A DNA stretch of 7,675 nucleotides from Actinomycetota bacterium (GCA_009702305.1 WLIH01000109.1:1-7675), one strand, 5' to 3'; counted from the first letter of the stretch, positions 1-6,376 are shown. Notes: a model not told the origin generated them from the letters alone. A program made the numbers and translations.

Positions 1-916
1 AGGAGAAGACGCGGTGCTGCTCGGCGGCCGAGAGCCGGGAGTAGAGGGGCACGACCTCCGTGCCGCCGCCGCGGGTGCTCGCCGTCAGCTCGGCCAGGGC
101 GTCGGCCGTGTCGCGGATCTCGCGCTCGCCGGGCAGGAAGACCAAGATGTCGCCCGGCCCCTCGGCACTGAGCTCCTTGACCGCCTCGACGATCGCCTCG
201 GTCTGGTCGCGGACCACGACCTCGCCCTCGTCGTCCTGGGCGTCGAGGTCGAGCAGCGGGCGGTAGCGCACCTCCACGGGATAGGTGCGTCCCGAGACCT
301 CGATGATCGGCGCCGGCACGCCGTGCCGGTCGGCGAAGTGCGCGGCGAAGCGCTCCGGGTCGATCGTCGCCGACGTGATGATCAGCTTGAGGTCGGGGCG
401 ACGCGGCAGCAGCTGGCGCAGGTAACCCAGCAGGAAGTCGATGTTGAGGGAGCGCTCGTGCGCCTCGTCGATGATGATCGTGTCGTACCTCCACAGCATC
501 CGGTCGCGCTGCAGTTCGGCGAGCAGGATGCCGTCGGTCATCAGCTTGACCCGCGTCGAGCGACTGGTGCGGTCGGTGAAGCGCACCTGGTAGCCGACCA
601 CCGACTCCTCGCCCAGCGGCTGGCCGAGCTCGTCGGCGATCCGCTCCGCCACGGACCTGGCGGCGATCCGGCGGGGCTGCGTGTGACCGATCAGCCCACC
701 GCGCTGACGCTCCTTGCCGTCGCGGGCCCGGTGCGTCGTACGCCGACCGCGACCGAGCTCGAGACAGATCTTCGGGAGCTGGGTGGTCTTGCCCGACCCG
801 GTCTCCCCCGCGACGATCACCACCTGGTGGTCGCGGATCGCTGCGGAGATGTCGTCGCGGCGCTGGGTGACCGGCAGCTCGGCGGGATAGGTGATCGCGA
901 GCTCGGGGACGGTCAT
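1..916 (-). CDS. hrpA: ATP-dependent RNA helicase HrpA, DEAH box (partial, N-terminal 305 residues)
   Basis: Translating the minus strand from the ATG at 916 gives an uninterrupted frame to the window edge, so the C-terminal part is missing. The superfamily 2 helicase motifs appear in order: Walker [10 protein letters not shown] (residues 37-45), motif Ia TQPRR (79-83), motif II DEAH (150-153), motif III SAT (182-184), and the start of the second RecA lobe with [11 protein letters not shown] (257-267). This order and wording is typical of HrpA, an NTP-driven 3'-5' RNA helicase of about 1300 residues in bacteria. In E. coli HrpA is linked to mRNA processing and rescue of stalled ribosomes. An Arg/Lys-rich stretch at about residues 56-74 separates motifs I and Ia. 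No Shine-Dalgarno sequence lies before the ATG and no other in-frame start was found in the adjacent upstream sequence. It is divergent from the cyclase gene. The family call is firm; the exact start is less certain. Confidence 0.93.
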   Translation of the reverse strand, partial: MTVPELAITYPAELPVTQRRDDISAAIRDHQVVIVAGETGSGKTTQLPKICLELGRGRRTTHRARDGKERQRGGLIGHTQPRRIAARSVAERIADELGQPLGEESVVGYQVRFTDRTSRSTRVKLMTDGILLAELQRDRMLWRYDTIIIDEAHERSLNIDFLLGYLRQLLPRRPDLKLIITSATIDPERFAAHFADRHGVPAPIIEVSGRTYPVEVRYRPLLDLDAQDDEGEVVVRDQTEAIVEAVKELSAEGPGDILVFLPGEREIRDTADALAELTASTRGGGTEVVPLYSRLSAAEQHRVFS

Positions 917-965
917 GGCGGACCCATTCTGCCTGGCGCTGGTCTGGGCACCCAGCTGATTCGCC

Positions 966-1000
966 TTGCCAGCGCGACGTGGCCCCCGCTTCACTTGACC
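966..1000 (+). promoter_or_regulatory. Candidate promoter of the cyclase-STAND gene, possibly leaderless
   Basis: A TTGCCA hexamer at 966-971 resembles the -35 consensus (5 of 6). It is followed after 18 bp by the weak -10-like TTCACT at 990-995. That would place transcription initiation at about 1001-1002, on or next to the ATG. No purine-rich Shine-Dalgarno sequence precedes this ATG, which fits a leaderless transcript, a common arrangement in actinobacteria. The -10 match is poor, so this is only a candidate. Confidence 0.22.
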
Positions 1001-3445
1001 ATGGCGCGAGACCTCCCCTCCGGGCGAGTGACGTTCGCGTTCACCGACGTGGTCGGCAGCACCCGTGCGTTCGCCGAGCACGGCGAGGTCTACGCCGCGG
1101 CCCTCGGACCGCTCCAGGAGACCATCGCGCGACACACCGCCGCGCACGGCGGGGCGGTCGTCAAGACCGAGGGCGACGGCGCCTTCCTCGCCTTCCCGAC
1201 GGCGGGCGCTGCCGTGGAGGCCCTCGTGGCCGCCCAGGGCGAGATCGAGATCGCGCCTCCCGAGGGGCTGCACCTGCGGATCCGCGCGGGCGCGCACACC
1301 GGCGAGGCCGAGCCGATCGACGACGACTACTTGGCGTTCGCCGTCCACGTGGCGGCGCGGGTCTCGTCCACCGCCGGTGCCGGGCAGCTGGTGGTCTCCC
1401 AGGCGGTGATAGACGACCTGCCGGCTCCGGTCGGCACGCGGGTCGGCGAGTTCGTGCTCAAGGACATCGACGGCGTCACCGCGTTGTGGCAGGTCGTCGG
1501 CGACGACAGTCCGCTCCGAGCGCAGACGGCTCGTCGCACGAACGTCTCCGCGACACGGACGAGCTTCGTCGGGCGCGATCACGACCTCCGCAACCTCGCG
1601 AAGCTCACCCGGGAGCCGGGGTTGGTCACCGTGCTCGGGCCGGGCGGACTCGGCAAGACCCGTCTGGTGACCGAGCTCGCCCTGGCCGAGGCGCCGCAAC
1701 GCCCCGGTGGGGCGTGGCTCGTGGAGCTGGCCTCCGTGTCGGAGCCGACCGAGGTCCTCCCCGCGGTCGCATCGGTCCTCGGTCTGAGCGGGACGCCGAG
1801 CATCGACGCGGTCGCAGCCGAGCTGCGCTCCCGAGGCGAGGCGATCCTCGTCGTCGACAACTGCGAGCACGTCATCGAGAGTGCTGCCGACCTGGCCGTC
1901 GAGCTCCTCGAACGTTGCCCCGCGGTGCGTCTGGTCTGCACGAGTCGCGAGCCCCTGATGGTCTCCGGCGAACAGGTCCTGCGACTCACCCGGCTCACGG
2001 GAGCCCCGTCGGCTCACGAGCTCGAGGACGGCGAGCCGGTGACCGGCTCGACCAGCCCGGCGCAGCGCCTCTTCATCGACCGCGCCCAGAGCGGTGGAGC
2101 GGTGATCGACCGCGCCGACACGGCCGCGATCACCCATCTGTGCGAGCTCCTCGACGGGCTGCCGCTCGCCCTGGAGCTGGCCGCCGCCCAAGCCGCCCAC
2201 CTGCCCCTGGCCGAGCTGGTCTCGGGCATCGAGTCCGGCGAGCTGGAGCTGCGTCGCCGAGGCGGCGCCGCCCGTCAGCGCAGCCTCGACGACCTGGTGC
2301 GCTGGAGCCTCGACCTGGTGCCTCCGGAGGACCGGATCGCGGCCCAGGCGCTGAGCCTGCTGCCCGGTCGGTTCTCTGCGGCGATGGCCGAGGAGATCCT
2401 GCAGGCGGTGCCGGGCGCCCGTCGGCTCGCCGCTCCCCGGCTGGTGCGCCAGAGCCTCCTCGATCTCGACGGCGACGAGTTCCGGATGCTCGTGACCGTC
2501 AGGCAGGTCGCCCGCGCAGAGCTCGCCGCACAGCCCCAGCTCGAGGAGTCGGCGCACCAGGCCGTCTTCGACTGGGCGGTGGCCCACGCGCCCGTGCGCG
2601 TCGCGGCGTCGAACGTCTCCCTGGACGAGCTGCGCACCTCCGAGTCGGCCTTCGCGTGGGGTCGTCAGCAGTCCCGCCCCGGGATCGGCAGGATCCTGCT
2701 GCACCTGTCGTATGCGCTGCTGTCCCGCGGCACGGGTGGACACACGCGCGACCTGGCCGAAGGCATCCTCGACGACCCCACCCCCGAGACTCTCGACGAG
2801 GTCCGGTTGTACGTCGCCGCCCTCAAGCTCGTCATCGGTCTCGGCACCGGTCGCGACTCGGAGGTCGACCGGCTGCTGGGACTGCTGAGGATCACCGAGG
2901 CAGGAGATGACGAGGCGCTCCACCTCCTGGCCGCCAGCCTGACCGGCTCCCTGCTCGACCGAGCCGGTCGCTACGCCGAGGCCCGGGCCGTGCGTGGGGT
3001 CGTCATCGACGCCGCGCGCGGACCGGAGCACAGCAGCCTGCTCGCCGGCGAGCTGACCAACGTCGGCGTCGCCCACCACCTCGCCGGCGAGTTCGCAGCG
3101 GCCGAGGCGGCCTACCGGGAGGGCTGGGCGGTCGCAGCGCCCGACGACGTCAACAGCGTGATCTGCCGGGCGAACCTGGGCGAGCTGATGGTCGACACGG
3201 GTCGCTTCGAGGAGGCCGCAGAGCACCTGCGCGCAGCGCTCCCGGATGCCCGACGCTTCCCGGTCATGGCCGGCGCGATGATCGCGGAGCTCGTGGGCGC
3301 CGAGGTCGGCCGCGGCGCGGTCGAGCAGGCGCGGACCCTCGCGCGTCAGGCGGAGCGGGAGCTGGCCTACGTCGTGGCCGCCGACCCCAGCCTGCAGTAC
3401 GTCGCCGACCGGATGCGCGAGGCCCTGGCCAGCATCGACGATTGA
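1001..3445 (+). CDS. Class III adenylate/guanylate cyclase fused to a STAND-type ATPase and TPR-like repeats
   Basis: This 814-residue multidomain signalling protein has no signal peptide or membrane segment and is probably cytoplasmic. Residues 8-165 form a class III cyclase homology domain. Metal-binding Asp are D16 (in FTDVVGST) and D59 (in KTEGDG). K55 and D109 sit at the purine-specifying positions expected for ATP, and R120 at the transition-state Arg. The usual transition-state Asn is His116 (AVHVAAR). Residues 188-440 are an AfsR/MalT-like NTPase of the STAND type: FVGRD start, Walker A GPGGLGKT (213-220), Walker [10 protein letters not shown] (D286), TSREPL (314-319) and GLPLAL (386-391). 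A winged-helix-like segment follows, then helical TPR-like repeats at about 640-790. No LuxR or other DNA-binding domain follows; the protein ends in ALASIDD. The ATG at 1001 was chosen because family members begin a few residues before the first cyclase strand and because the open frame upstream is antisense to hrpA. The ligand and the product (cAMP or cGMP) are unknown. Confidence 0.88.
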   Translation: MARDLPSGRVTFAFTDVVGSTRAFAEHGEVYAAALGPLQETIARHTAAHGGAVVKTEGDGAFLAFPTAGAAVEALVAAQGEIEIAPPEGLHLRIRAGAHTGEAEPIDDDYLAFAVHVAARVSSTAGAGQLVVSQAVIDDLPAPVGTRVGEFVLKDIDGVTALWQVVGDDSPLRAQTARRTNVSATRTSFVGRDHDLRNLAKLTREPGLVTVLGPGGLGKTRLVTELALAEAPQRPGGAWLVELASVSEPTEVLPAVASVLGLSGTPSIDAVAAELRSRGEAILVVDNCEHVIESAADLAVELLERCPAVRLVCTSREPLMVSGEQVLRLTRLTGAPSAHELEDGEPVTGSTSPAQRLFIDRAQSGGAVIDRADTAAITHLCELLDGLPLALELAAAQAAHLPLAELVSGIESGELELRRRGGAARQRSLDDLVRWSLDLVPPEDRIAAQALSLLPGRFSAAMAEEILQAVPGARRLAAPRLVRQSLLDLDGDEFRMLVTVRQVARAELAAQPQLEESAHQAVFDWAVAHAPVRVAASNVSLDELRTSESAFAWGRQQSRPGIGRILLHLSYALLSRGTGGHTRDLAEGILDDPTPETLDEVRLYVAALKLVIGLGTGRDSEVDRLLGLLRITEAGDDEALHLLAASLTGSLLDRAGRYAEARAVRGVVIDAARGPEHSSLLAGELTNVGVAHHLAGEFAAAEAAYREGWAVAAPDDVNSVICRANLGELMVDTGRFEEAAEHLRAALPDARRFPVMAGAMIAELVGAEVGRGAVEQARTLARQAERELAYVVAADPSLQYVADRMREALASIDD

Positions 3446-3469
3446 GCGGACGCAGCGCCCGACCGGTCC

Positions 3470-3498
3470 TTGCCAGAACGTGATCCACCCGACACGAT
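3470..3498 (+). promoter_or_regulatory. Candidate sigma70-type promoter for the KstD-like gene
   Basis: TTGCCA at 3470-3475 (5 of 6 to the -35 consensus) is separated by exactly 17 bp from CACGAT at 3493-3498, which keeps A2, A5 and T6 of the -10 consensus. Initiation would fall near 3505, giving a leader of about 50 nt before the GTG start. The inverted repeat at 3479-3502 covers the spacer and the -10, which suits repression of this promoter. Confidence 0.35.
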
Positions 3499-3502
3499 CA
3501 CG
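3479..3502. promoter_or_regulatory. Inverted repeat, candidate repressor operator before the KstD-like gene
   Basis: Perfect 7-bp arms CGTGATC (3479-3485) and GATCACG (3496-3502) flank a 10-bp spacer, so the arm centres lie 17 bp apart, within the range of dimeric repressor operators. The site overlaps the candidate promoter and ends 53 bp before the dehydrogenase start. It does not match the KstR or KstR2 operator patterns as I recall them. It also lies 33 bp after the cyclase stop, so a weak hairpin terminator is an alternative, but no T-tract follows. Confidence 0.4.
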
Positions 3503-3510
3503 GCTGTTCG

Positions 3511-3543
3511 CCAGACCTGCCAGACCTGCCCAGCCCAGCCCAG
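3511..3543. repeat. Short tandem repeats in the dehydrogenase leader: two CCAGACCTG units, then three CCCAG units
   Basis: Two perfect 9-bp units (3511-3519 and 3520-3528) run directly into three perfect 5-bp units (3529-3533, 3534-3538, 3539-3543). The tract ends two bases before the GAGG ribosome binding site at 3546-3549. Slippage here would change the leader length without touching the ribosome binding site. No function is known. Confidence 0.6.
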
Positions 3544-3555
3544 CCGAGGTGCCCC

Positions 3556-5094
3556 GTGGATCAAGCCCTGCAGTTCGACGTCGTCGTGGTCGGCTCCGGA
3601 GGTGGCGCGATGACCGGCGCCTTCCTCGCCGCCAAGGCTGGGCTGTCGACGGTGGTGCTGGAGCGCACGGACCTGATCGGCGGCACGTCGGCGTACTCCG
3701 GCGGCGCGTGCTGGCTGCCGGGCAGCCAGGTGCAGCAGCGCGCGGGCATCGCGGACTCGACCGAGTCGGCCCGCGCCTACCTCGCCGCGATCCTGGACCA
3801 GCCCGACTGGCAGCCGGACCGGACCAAGGTCGAGGCGTTCCTGGCCCACGCGCCGGAGCTCGTGGCCGAACTGGAGTCGGACGAGGGCATGGACTTCGAG
3901 TGGCTGCCCTTCCCGGAGTACTACGACGCTCCCGGGCGGGTGCCCTTCGGTCGCTCGATCCAGCCCGTCAACGTCAAGCGCGGCGAGCTGCCGCCGGAGG
4001 TCGCCGCGCTCGTGCGCCCCCCGGTCGAGCGCGACCGCGCCGGCGAGGGCGGCCGCAACACGCTGTCCGGCGGCCAGTCGCTGATCGCGCGGCTCGCGGC
4101 GGGCTTCGTGCGCGAGGGCGGCACCATCCTGACCGGCCACCTGGTCCGCGACCTGCTGACCGAGACCGACCCCTCCGGCGACCACGTCGTGGGGGTCTGG
4201 GTGATCACCGACCTCGGGCCGGTCGAGGTGCGAGCGCGACGCGGCGTGCTGATCGCCGCCGGTGGCTTCGAGGGCAGCGCCGAGCGTCGTGCCGAGCGCG
4301 GCACCCCCGGCGACGCCGCGTGGACGATGGCACCGCGGGGCACCAACGCGGGTGAGCCGATCGCGGCCGCGCAGCACGCGGGAGCAGCCGTCGACTGGAC
4401 CGGGCTGGGCTGGTTCTGCCCCGGCCTCGAGCACCCGGACGGCAGCGGCTCCTTCACGCTCGGCTTCCGCGGCGGGGTGATGGTGGACGCCGGCGGACGC
4501 CGCTACGCGAACGAGTGCCTGCCCTACGACCGCTTCGGGCGCGAGATGGCCAAGGCGCCGGAGCGGATCCCGTCGTGGTTCGTCTTCGACTCCCGCGAGG
4601 GCGGCCGGCTGCCCGCCATCGCGATGCCCGAGGGCTCGCCCGAGGAGCACCTGGCCGCCGGCACCTGGGTGCGCGCCGACACGCTGTCCGAGCTGGCCTC
4701 GGCGATCGGGGTGCCCGCCGACGCGCTGAGCGAGACGGTCGAGCGCTTCAACGGCTTCGCGGCGACCGGCGTCGACGAGGACTTCGGCCGCGGCGGCGAC
4801 GAATACGACACCTTCTTCGCCGGTGGCACCGGACCCAACAAGGCGCTGACCCCGATCGACCAGGCACCCTTCTACGCCGCCCGCTTCGTGCTCTCCGACC
4901 TCGGCACCAAGGGCGGCATCGTGACCGACGCGGCCGGACGCGCCCTGCGTGCCGACGGCACCGCGATCCCCGGCCTGTATGCCGCCGGCAACTCCGCGGC
5001 GCCGGTGACCGGTGCGATCTATCCCGGCCCCGGAGCCCCGCTCGGCACGGCGATGGTGTTCGCGTCCCTCGCGGTCAAGGACATGGTGGACTGA
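3556..5094 (+). CDS. FAD-dependent dehydrogenase, 3-ketosteroid Δ1-dehydrogenase (KstD)-like
   Basis: This 512-residue flavoprotein starts at a GTG with GAGG (3546-3549) six bases upstream. An N-terminal Rossmann FAD site is clear: [14 protein letters not shown] (residues 8-21) with the ribose-binding acid E36 in VVLER. Further FAD-contact segments are [10 protein letters not shown] (41-50), IAAGGFEG (233-240) and the C-terminal [14 protein letters not shown] (473-486). The residues known to be catalytic in Rhodococcus KstD1 (Tyr119, Tyr318, Tyr487, Gly491) appear to have counterparts: Y122 or Y123 in PEYYDAPG, Y324 in LPYDRF, and Y489 and G493 in IYPGPG. Length matches KstD1 (about 510). KstD inserts the C1-C2 double bond into 3-ketosteroids during sterol-ring breakdown. 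The family is confident; steroid specificity is inferred from motifs, and a related Δ4 or non-steroid dehydrogenase is possible. No other steroid-degradation gene is in view, so it may be an isolated paralogue. It is probably monocistronic. Confidence 0.85.
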   Translation: MDQALQFDVVVVGSGGGAMTGAFLAAKAGLSTVVLERTDLIGGTSAYSGGACWLPGSQVQQRAGIADSTESARAYLAAILDQPDWQPDRTKVEAFLAHAPELVAELESDEGMDFEWLPFPEYYDAPGRVPFGRSIQPVNVKRGELPPEVAALVRPPVERDRAGEGGRNTLSGGQSLIARLAAGFVREGGTILTGHLVRDLLTETDPSGDHVVGVWVITDLGPVEVRARRGVLIAAGGFEGSAERRAERGTPGDAAWTMAPRGTNAGEPIAAAQHAGAAVDWTGLGWFCPGLEHPDGSGSFTLGFRGGVMVDAGGRRYANECLPYDRFGREMAKAPERIPSWFVFDSREGGRLPAIAMPEGSPEEHLAAGTWVRADTLSELASAIGVPADALSETVERFNGFAATGVDEDFGRGGDEYDTFFAGGTGPNKALTPIDQAPFYAARFVLSDLGTKGGIVTDAAGRALRADGTAIPGLYAAGNSAAPVTGAIYPGPGAPLGTAMVFASLAVKDMVD

Positions 5095-5095
5095 G

Positions 5096-5160
5096 GCCGG
5101 GGACTGGAGCCGGGGACTGAAGCCGGGGACTGAAGCCGGGGACTGAAGCCGGGGACAGGG
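5096..5160. repeat. Five tandem 13-bp G-rich units immediately after the dehydrogenase stop codon
   Basis: The unit GCCGGGGACTGAA occurs at 5096-5108 (one difference, GGA ending), 5109-5121, 5122-5134 and 5135-5147 (perfect), and 5148-5160 (last four bases diverged to AGGG). The final coding bases and stop, GGACTGA at 5088-5094, match the unit in phase, so the array looks as if it expanded from the gene's own 3' end. Each unit carries a GGGG run (5099-5102, 5112-5115, 5125-5128, 5138-5141, 5151-5154), all on the plus strand. There is no internal dyad symmetry, so it is not a hairpin terminator. Confidence 0.92.
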
Positions 5161-5161
5161 C

Positions 5162-5179
5162 GTCCTAGCACCAACGTCC
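5162..5179 (+). promoter_or_regulatory. 18-bp motif, copy 1, upstream of the secreted-protein gene
   Basis: GTCCTAGCACCAACGTCC matches the sequence at 6132-6149 in 15 of 18 positions. Its right part, GCAC-N4-GTCC, is a one-mismatch version of the GGAC-N4-GTCC core seen in DosR/DevR-type response regulator sites. It ends 38 bp before the ATG at 5218, a position suited to an activator site or promoter element. The binding protein is unknown. Confidence 0.35.
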
Positions 5180-5217
5180 ATCTGTCGCTCACGGGCGCGA
5201 CGGCGGACGATGGCCTG

Positions 5218-6111
5218 ATGCGCCGACCCCTGACCGTCCTCGCCGTCGCGCTCCTGGGCGCCGGCCTCGGCGCGACGACCGTGGCCGCCCCGGCGTCGGC
5301 GGGCGAGTCGATCGTGGCGCCGACCCACGGGTTCGACCCCGACGAGTGGTCCATCCGCGGCTACGACTGCGCCGGAGCCCCGGCCGGCACCACCCGGCTC
5401 GACCTCCGCGCGACGCCGCTCGCGCAGGACGGGCTGGGTGCGCTGCTCGTCACCGGCACCGACGACTCGCTCGGCGGGGTCCTGCGCCGTCACGTCGGCG
5501 TCGCGCTGCCCTCGATCTCCACGACGGCGTACGCCGTGGAGGGCGACGACCCGCACGGGGTGTGGCGTGTCGAGATCGGCGAGCACACCCTGATCAGCGA
5601 CCCCGTGCCGCTGCTCGCCCGGGCCTGGGGGCGCTACTACCTGCGAGGGGCGGTGCTGCACGAGGGCGAGTGGAGCGGGTCGATCGACGAGTTCCAGCGG
5701 GAGTATGGCATCAGCGAGCCGTGGACGGCGGGTTTGCTCACCGGTGGGTGCGTCGGCAGTCCACTGACCTGGATCGACCGCGTCTACGACAAGCAGTCGC
5801 GCTTCAGCAACGACCTCGAGCCCAGCACCTGGGTCAGCCTGGTGCTCGTCGATCCGTCCCGGCTGCGGGCGCGGGTGCACCGGGCCGTCCTCGAGACCGG
5901 TGAGGTCACCACGCCGCGCGGCGCGCGGGTGCGGCTGCGCCAGGTCCGCACCGCCGACGGGCAGGTGACGCGCACGGCGTACCGACGCACCGACGGACGC
6001 GGAGCGGTCACGTTCCCCGTGCGCGACCGCGGACGCGCCACCCGGCAGGCGGTCTGGGACCCGGCCGGCCCGGGCGCGCTGGTGCGCAGCCCGCTGCTGC
6101 TGACGCCTTGA
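5218..6111 (+). CDS. Hypothetical secreted protein with N-terminal signal peptide
   Basis: I do not recognise this 297-residue protein. It begins with a clear Sec signal peptide: basic MRRP, a hydrophobic core at about residues 5-23, and an A-S-A cleavage site at 26-28, leaving about 269 mature residues. There is no lipobox, second membrane segment, or LPXTG or SH3-type anchor. Two cysteines, C51 (YDCAG) and C178 (GGCVG), are the only ones and probably form a disulfide. The middle is rich in aromatic and acidic residues (AWGRYYLRG, 136-144). The C-terminal part, about 217-290, alternates hydrophobic and polar residues with TDGRGAVTFPV (258-268), wording often seen in Ig-like beta-sandwich domains of exported proteins. 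The ATG at 5218 has only a weak GGCGGA (5202-5207) upstream. A two-codon frame (ATG GCC TGA, 5210-5218) overlaps it by one base. Confidence 0.8.
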   Translation: MRRPLTVLAVALLGAGLGATTVAAPASAGESIVAPTHGFDPDEWSIRGYDCAGAPAGTTRLDLRATPLAQDGLGALLVTGTDDSLGGVLRRHVGVALPSISTTAYAVEGDDPHGVWRVEIGEHTLISDPVPLLARAWGRYYLRGAVLHEGEWSGSIDEFQREYGISEPWTAGLLTGGCVGSPLTWIDRVYDKQSRFSNDLEPSTWVSLVLVDPSRLRARVHRAVLETGEVTTPRGARVRLRQVRTADGQVTRTAYRRTDGRGAVTFPVRDRGRATRQAVWDPAGPGALVRSPLLLTP

Positions 6112-6114
6112 CCC

Positions 6115-6132
6115 CTCGCCCGTGCGGGTGGG
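6115..6132 (+). terminator. Weak hairpin just after the secreted-protein gene
   Basis: CTCGCCC (6115-6121), a GTGC loop and GGGTGGG (6126-6132) can form a 7-bp stem that includes two G-U pairs, starting four bases after the stop codon. No T-tract follows. It would be a weak terminator at best, and its last base overlaps the second 18-bp motif. Confidence 0.2.
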
Positions 6133-6149
6133 TCCTAGGACCATTGTCC
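6132..6149 (+). promoter_or_regulatory. 18-bp motif, copy 2, with a DosR-like GGAC-N4-GTCC core
   Basis: GTCCTAGGACCATTGTCC contains two overlapping symmetries: the perfect 12-bp palindrome GGTCCTAGGACC (6131-6142) and the inverted repeat GGAC-CATT-GTCC (6138-6149). The latter has the same half-sites and spacing as the core of the mycobacterial DosR box (GGGACTWWAGTCCC). It lies 227 bp before the response-regulator ATG, too far for a simple promoter of that gene, but well placed to drive a transcript ending at the hairpin at 6274-6309. Confidence 0.35.
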
Positions 6150-6273
6150 GGCTAGCCGCCGTGCCCGCCGGCGACGACCATCGATGCTGCCGCGGCCATC
6201 GGGATCGCGGCCGCCGGTGGGGCTCCGTCGCGATCGTGGCACTCGGTCTCGACACTTCCCTGCCCCACCTCGA

Positions 6274-6309
6274 CGCCCGTGGTCGTCGCACCAGCGGCGA
6301 CCACGGGTG
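6274..6309 (+). terminator. Strong 16-bp stem-loop, probable terminator or RNA structure
   Basis: Left arm CGCCCGTGGTCGTCGC (6274-6289), loop ACCA (6290-6293) and right arm GCGGCGACCACGGGTG (6294-6309) pair along all 16 positions in plus-strand RNA, using two G-U wobbles. On the minus strand those wobbles become A-C mismatches, so the structure favours a plus-strand transcript. There is no T-tract downstream, which is common for actinobacterial terminators. It could end transcription from 5218 or from an unannotated RNA, and it insulates the two-component operon from upstream reading. Confidence 0.5.
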
Positions 6310-6337
6310 CGGTCGGCACACCTGGTCCTGGGAGTGT

Positions 6338-6355
6338 CCACAGCAAACCCACAGC
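6338..6355 (+). promoter_or_regulatory. PhoP-box-like direct repeat in the response-regulator promoter
   Basis: CCACAGC (6338-6344) is repeated exactly at 6349-6355 with a 4-bp spacer, an 11-bp period that puts both on the same DNA face. Mycobacterium tuberculosis PhoP recognises two TCACAGC-type heptamers with a 4-bp spacer, so six of seven bases and the exact spacing agree. A weaker relative, GCACACC, lies two periods upstream at 6316-6322. The repeat ends 21 bp before the ATG at 6377, overlapping the expected -35 region if the message is leaderless. This suggests binding by the encoded regulator itself. Confidence 0.55.
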
Positions 6356-6362
6356 CGCGTCC

Positions 6363-6373
6363 AGCACAGTGCT
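6363..6373. promoter_or_regulatory. Small palindrome AGCAC-A-GTGCT before the response-regulator start
   Basis: A perfect 5-bp inverted repeat around one central base lies three bases before the ATG, over the expected -10 region (CACAGT, 6365-6370, agrees with the -10 consensus at three positions). No Shine-Dalgarno sequence is present here, so the message may be leaderless. The palindrome could be an operator or chance. Confidence 0.25.
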
Positions 6374-6376
6374 CCT

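Noticed and set aside
14..1000. In-frame upstream extension of the cyclase gene (329 extra codons)
   Set aside because: It is antisense to the clearly conserved hrpA reading frame and has no domain. The cyclase domain starts just after the ATG at 1001.
979..2910. 643-codon plus-strand open frame
   Set aside because: Arg/Pro/Gly-rich frame-shifted shadow of the cyclase-STAND gene, without recognisable motifs.
5096..5160. CRISPR-like array
   Set aside because: The 13-bp units are directly adjacent with no spacers and there are no cas genes, so it is a minisatellite.
5162..6149. Attachment-site or transposon-style direct repeats around the secreted gene
   Set aside because: There is no integrase or transposase, and the copies differ at three central positions and look like regulator sites. 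Shared regulation is the simpler reading.
6152..6319. Possible 55-residue minus-strand small protein starting at a GTG at 6319, with AGGA six bases upstream
   Set aside because: The ribosome-binding-site spacing is attractive, but the translation is an Ala/Gly/Val-rich sequence without signal or motif, and the region is better explained by the plus-strand hairpin. Ribosome profiling could revive it.
6122..6376. N-terminal extension of the response regulator from a GTG at 6122
   Set aside because: The 85 extra residues are Arg/His/Cys-rich and unlike any receiver domain. They span the hairpin and the PhoP-like box, and the receiver begins normally after the ATG at 6377.
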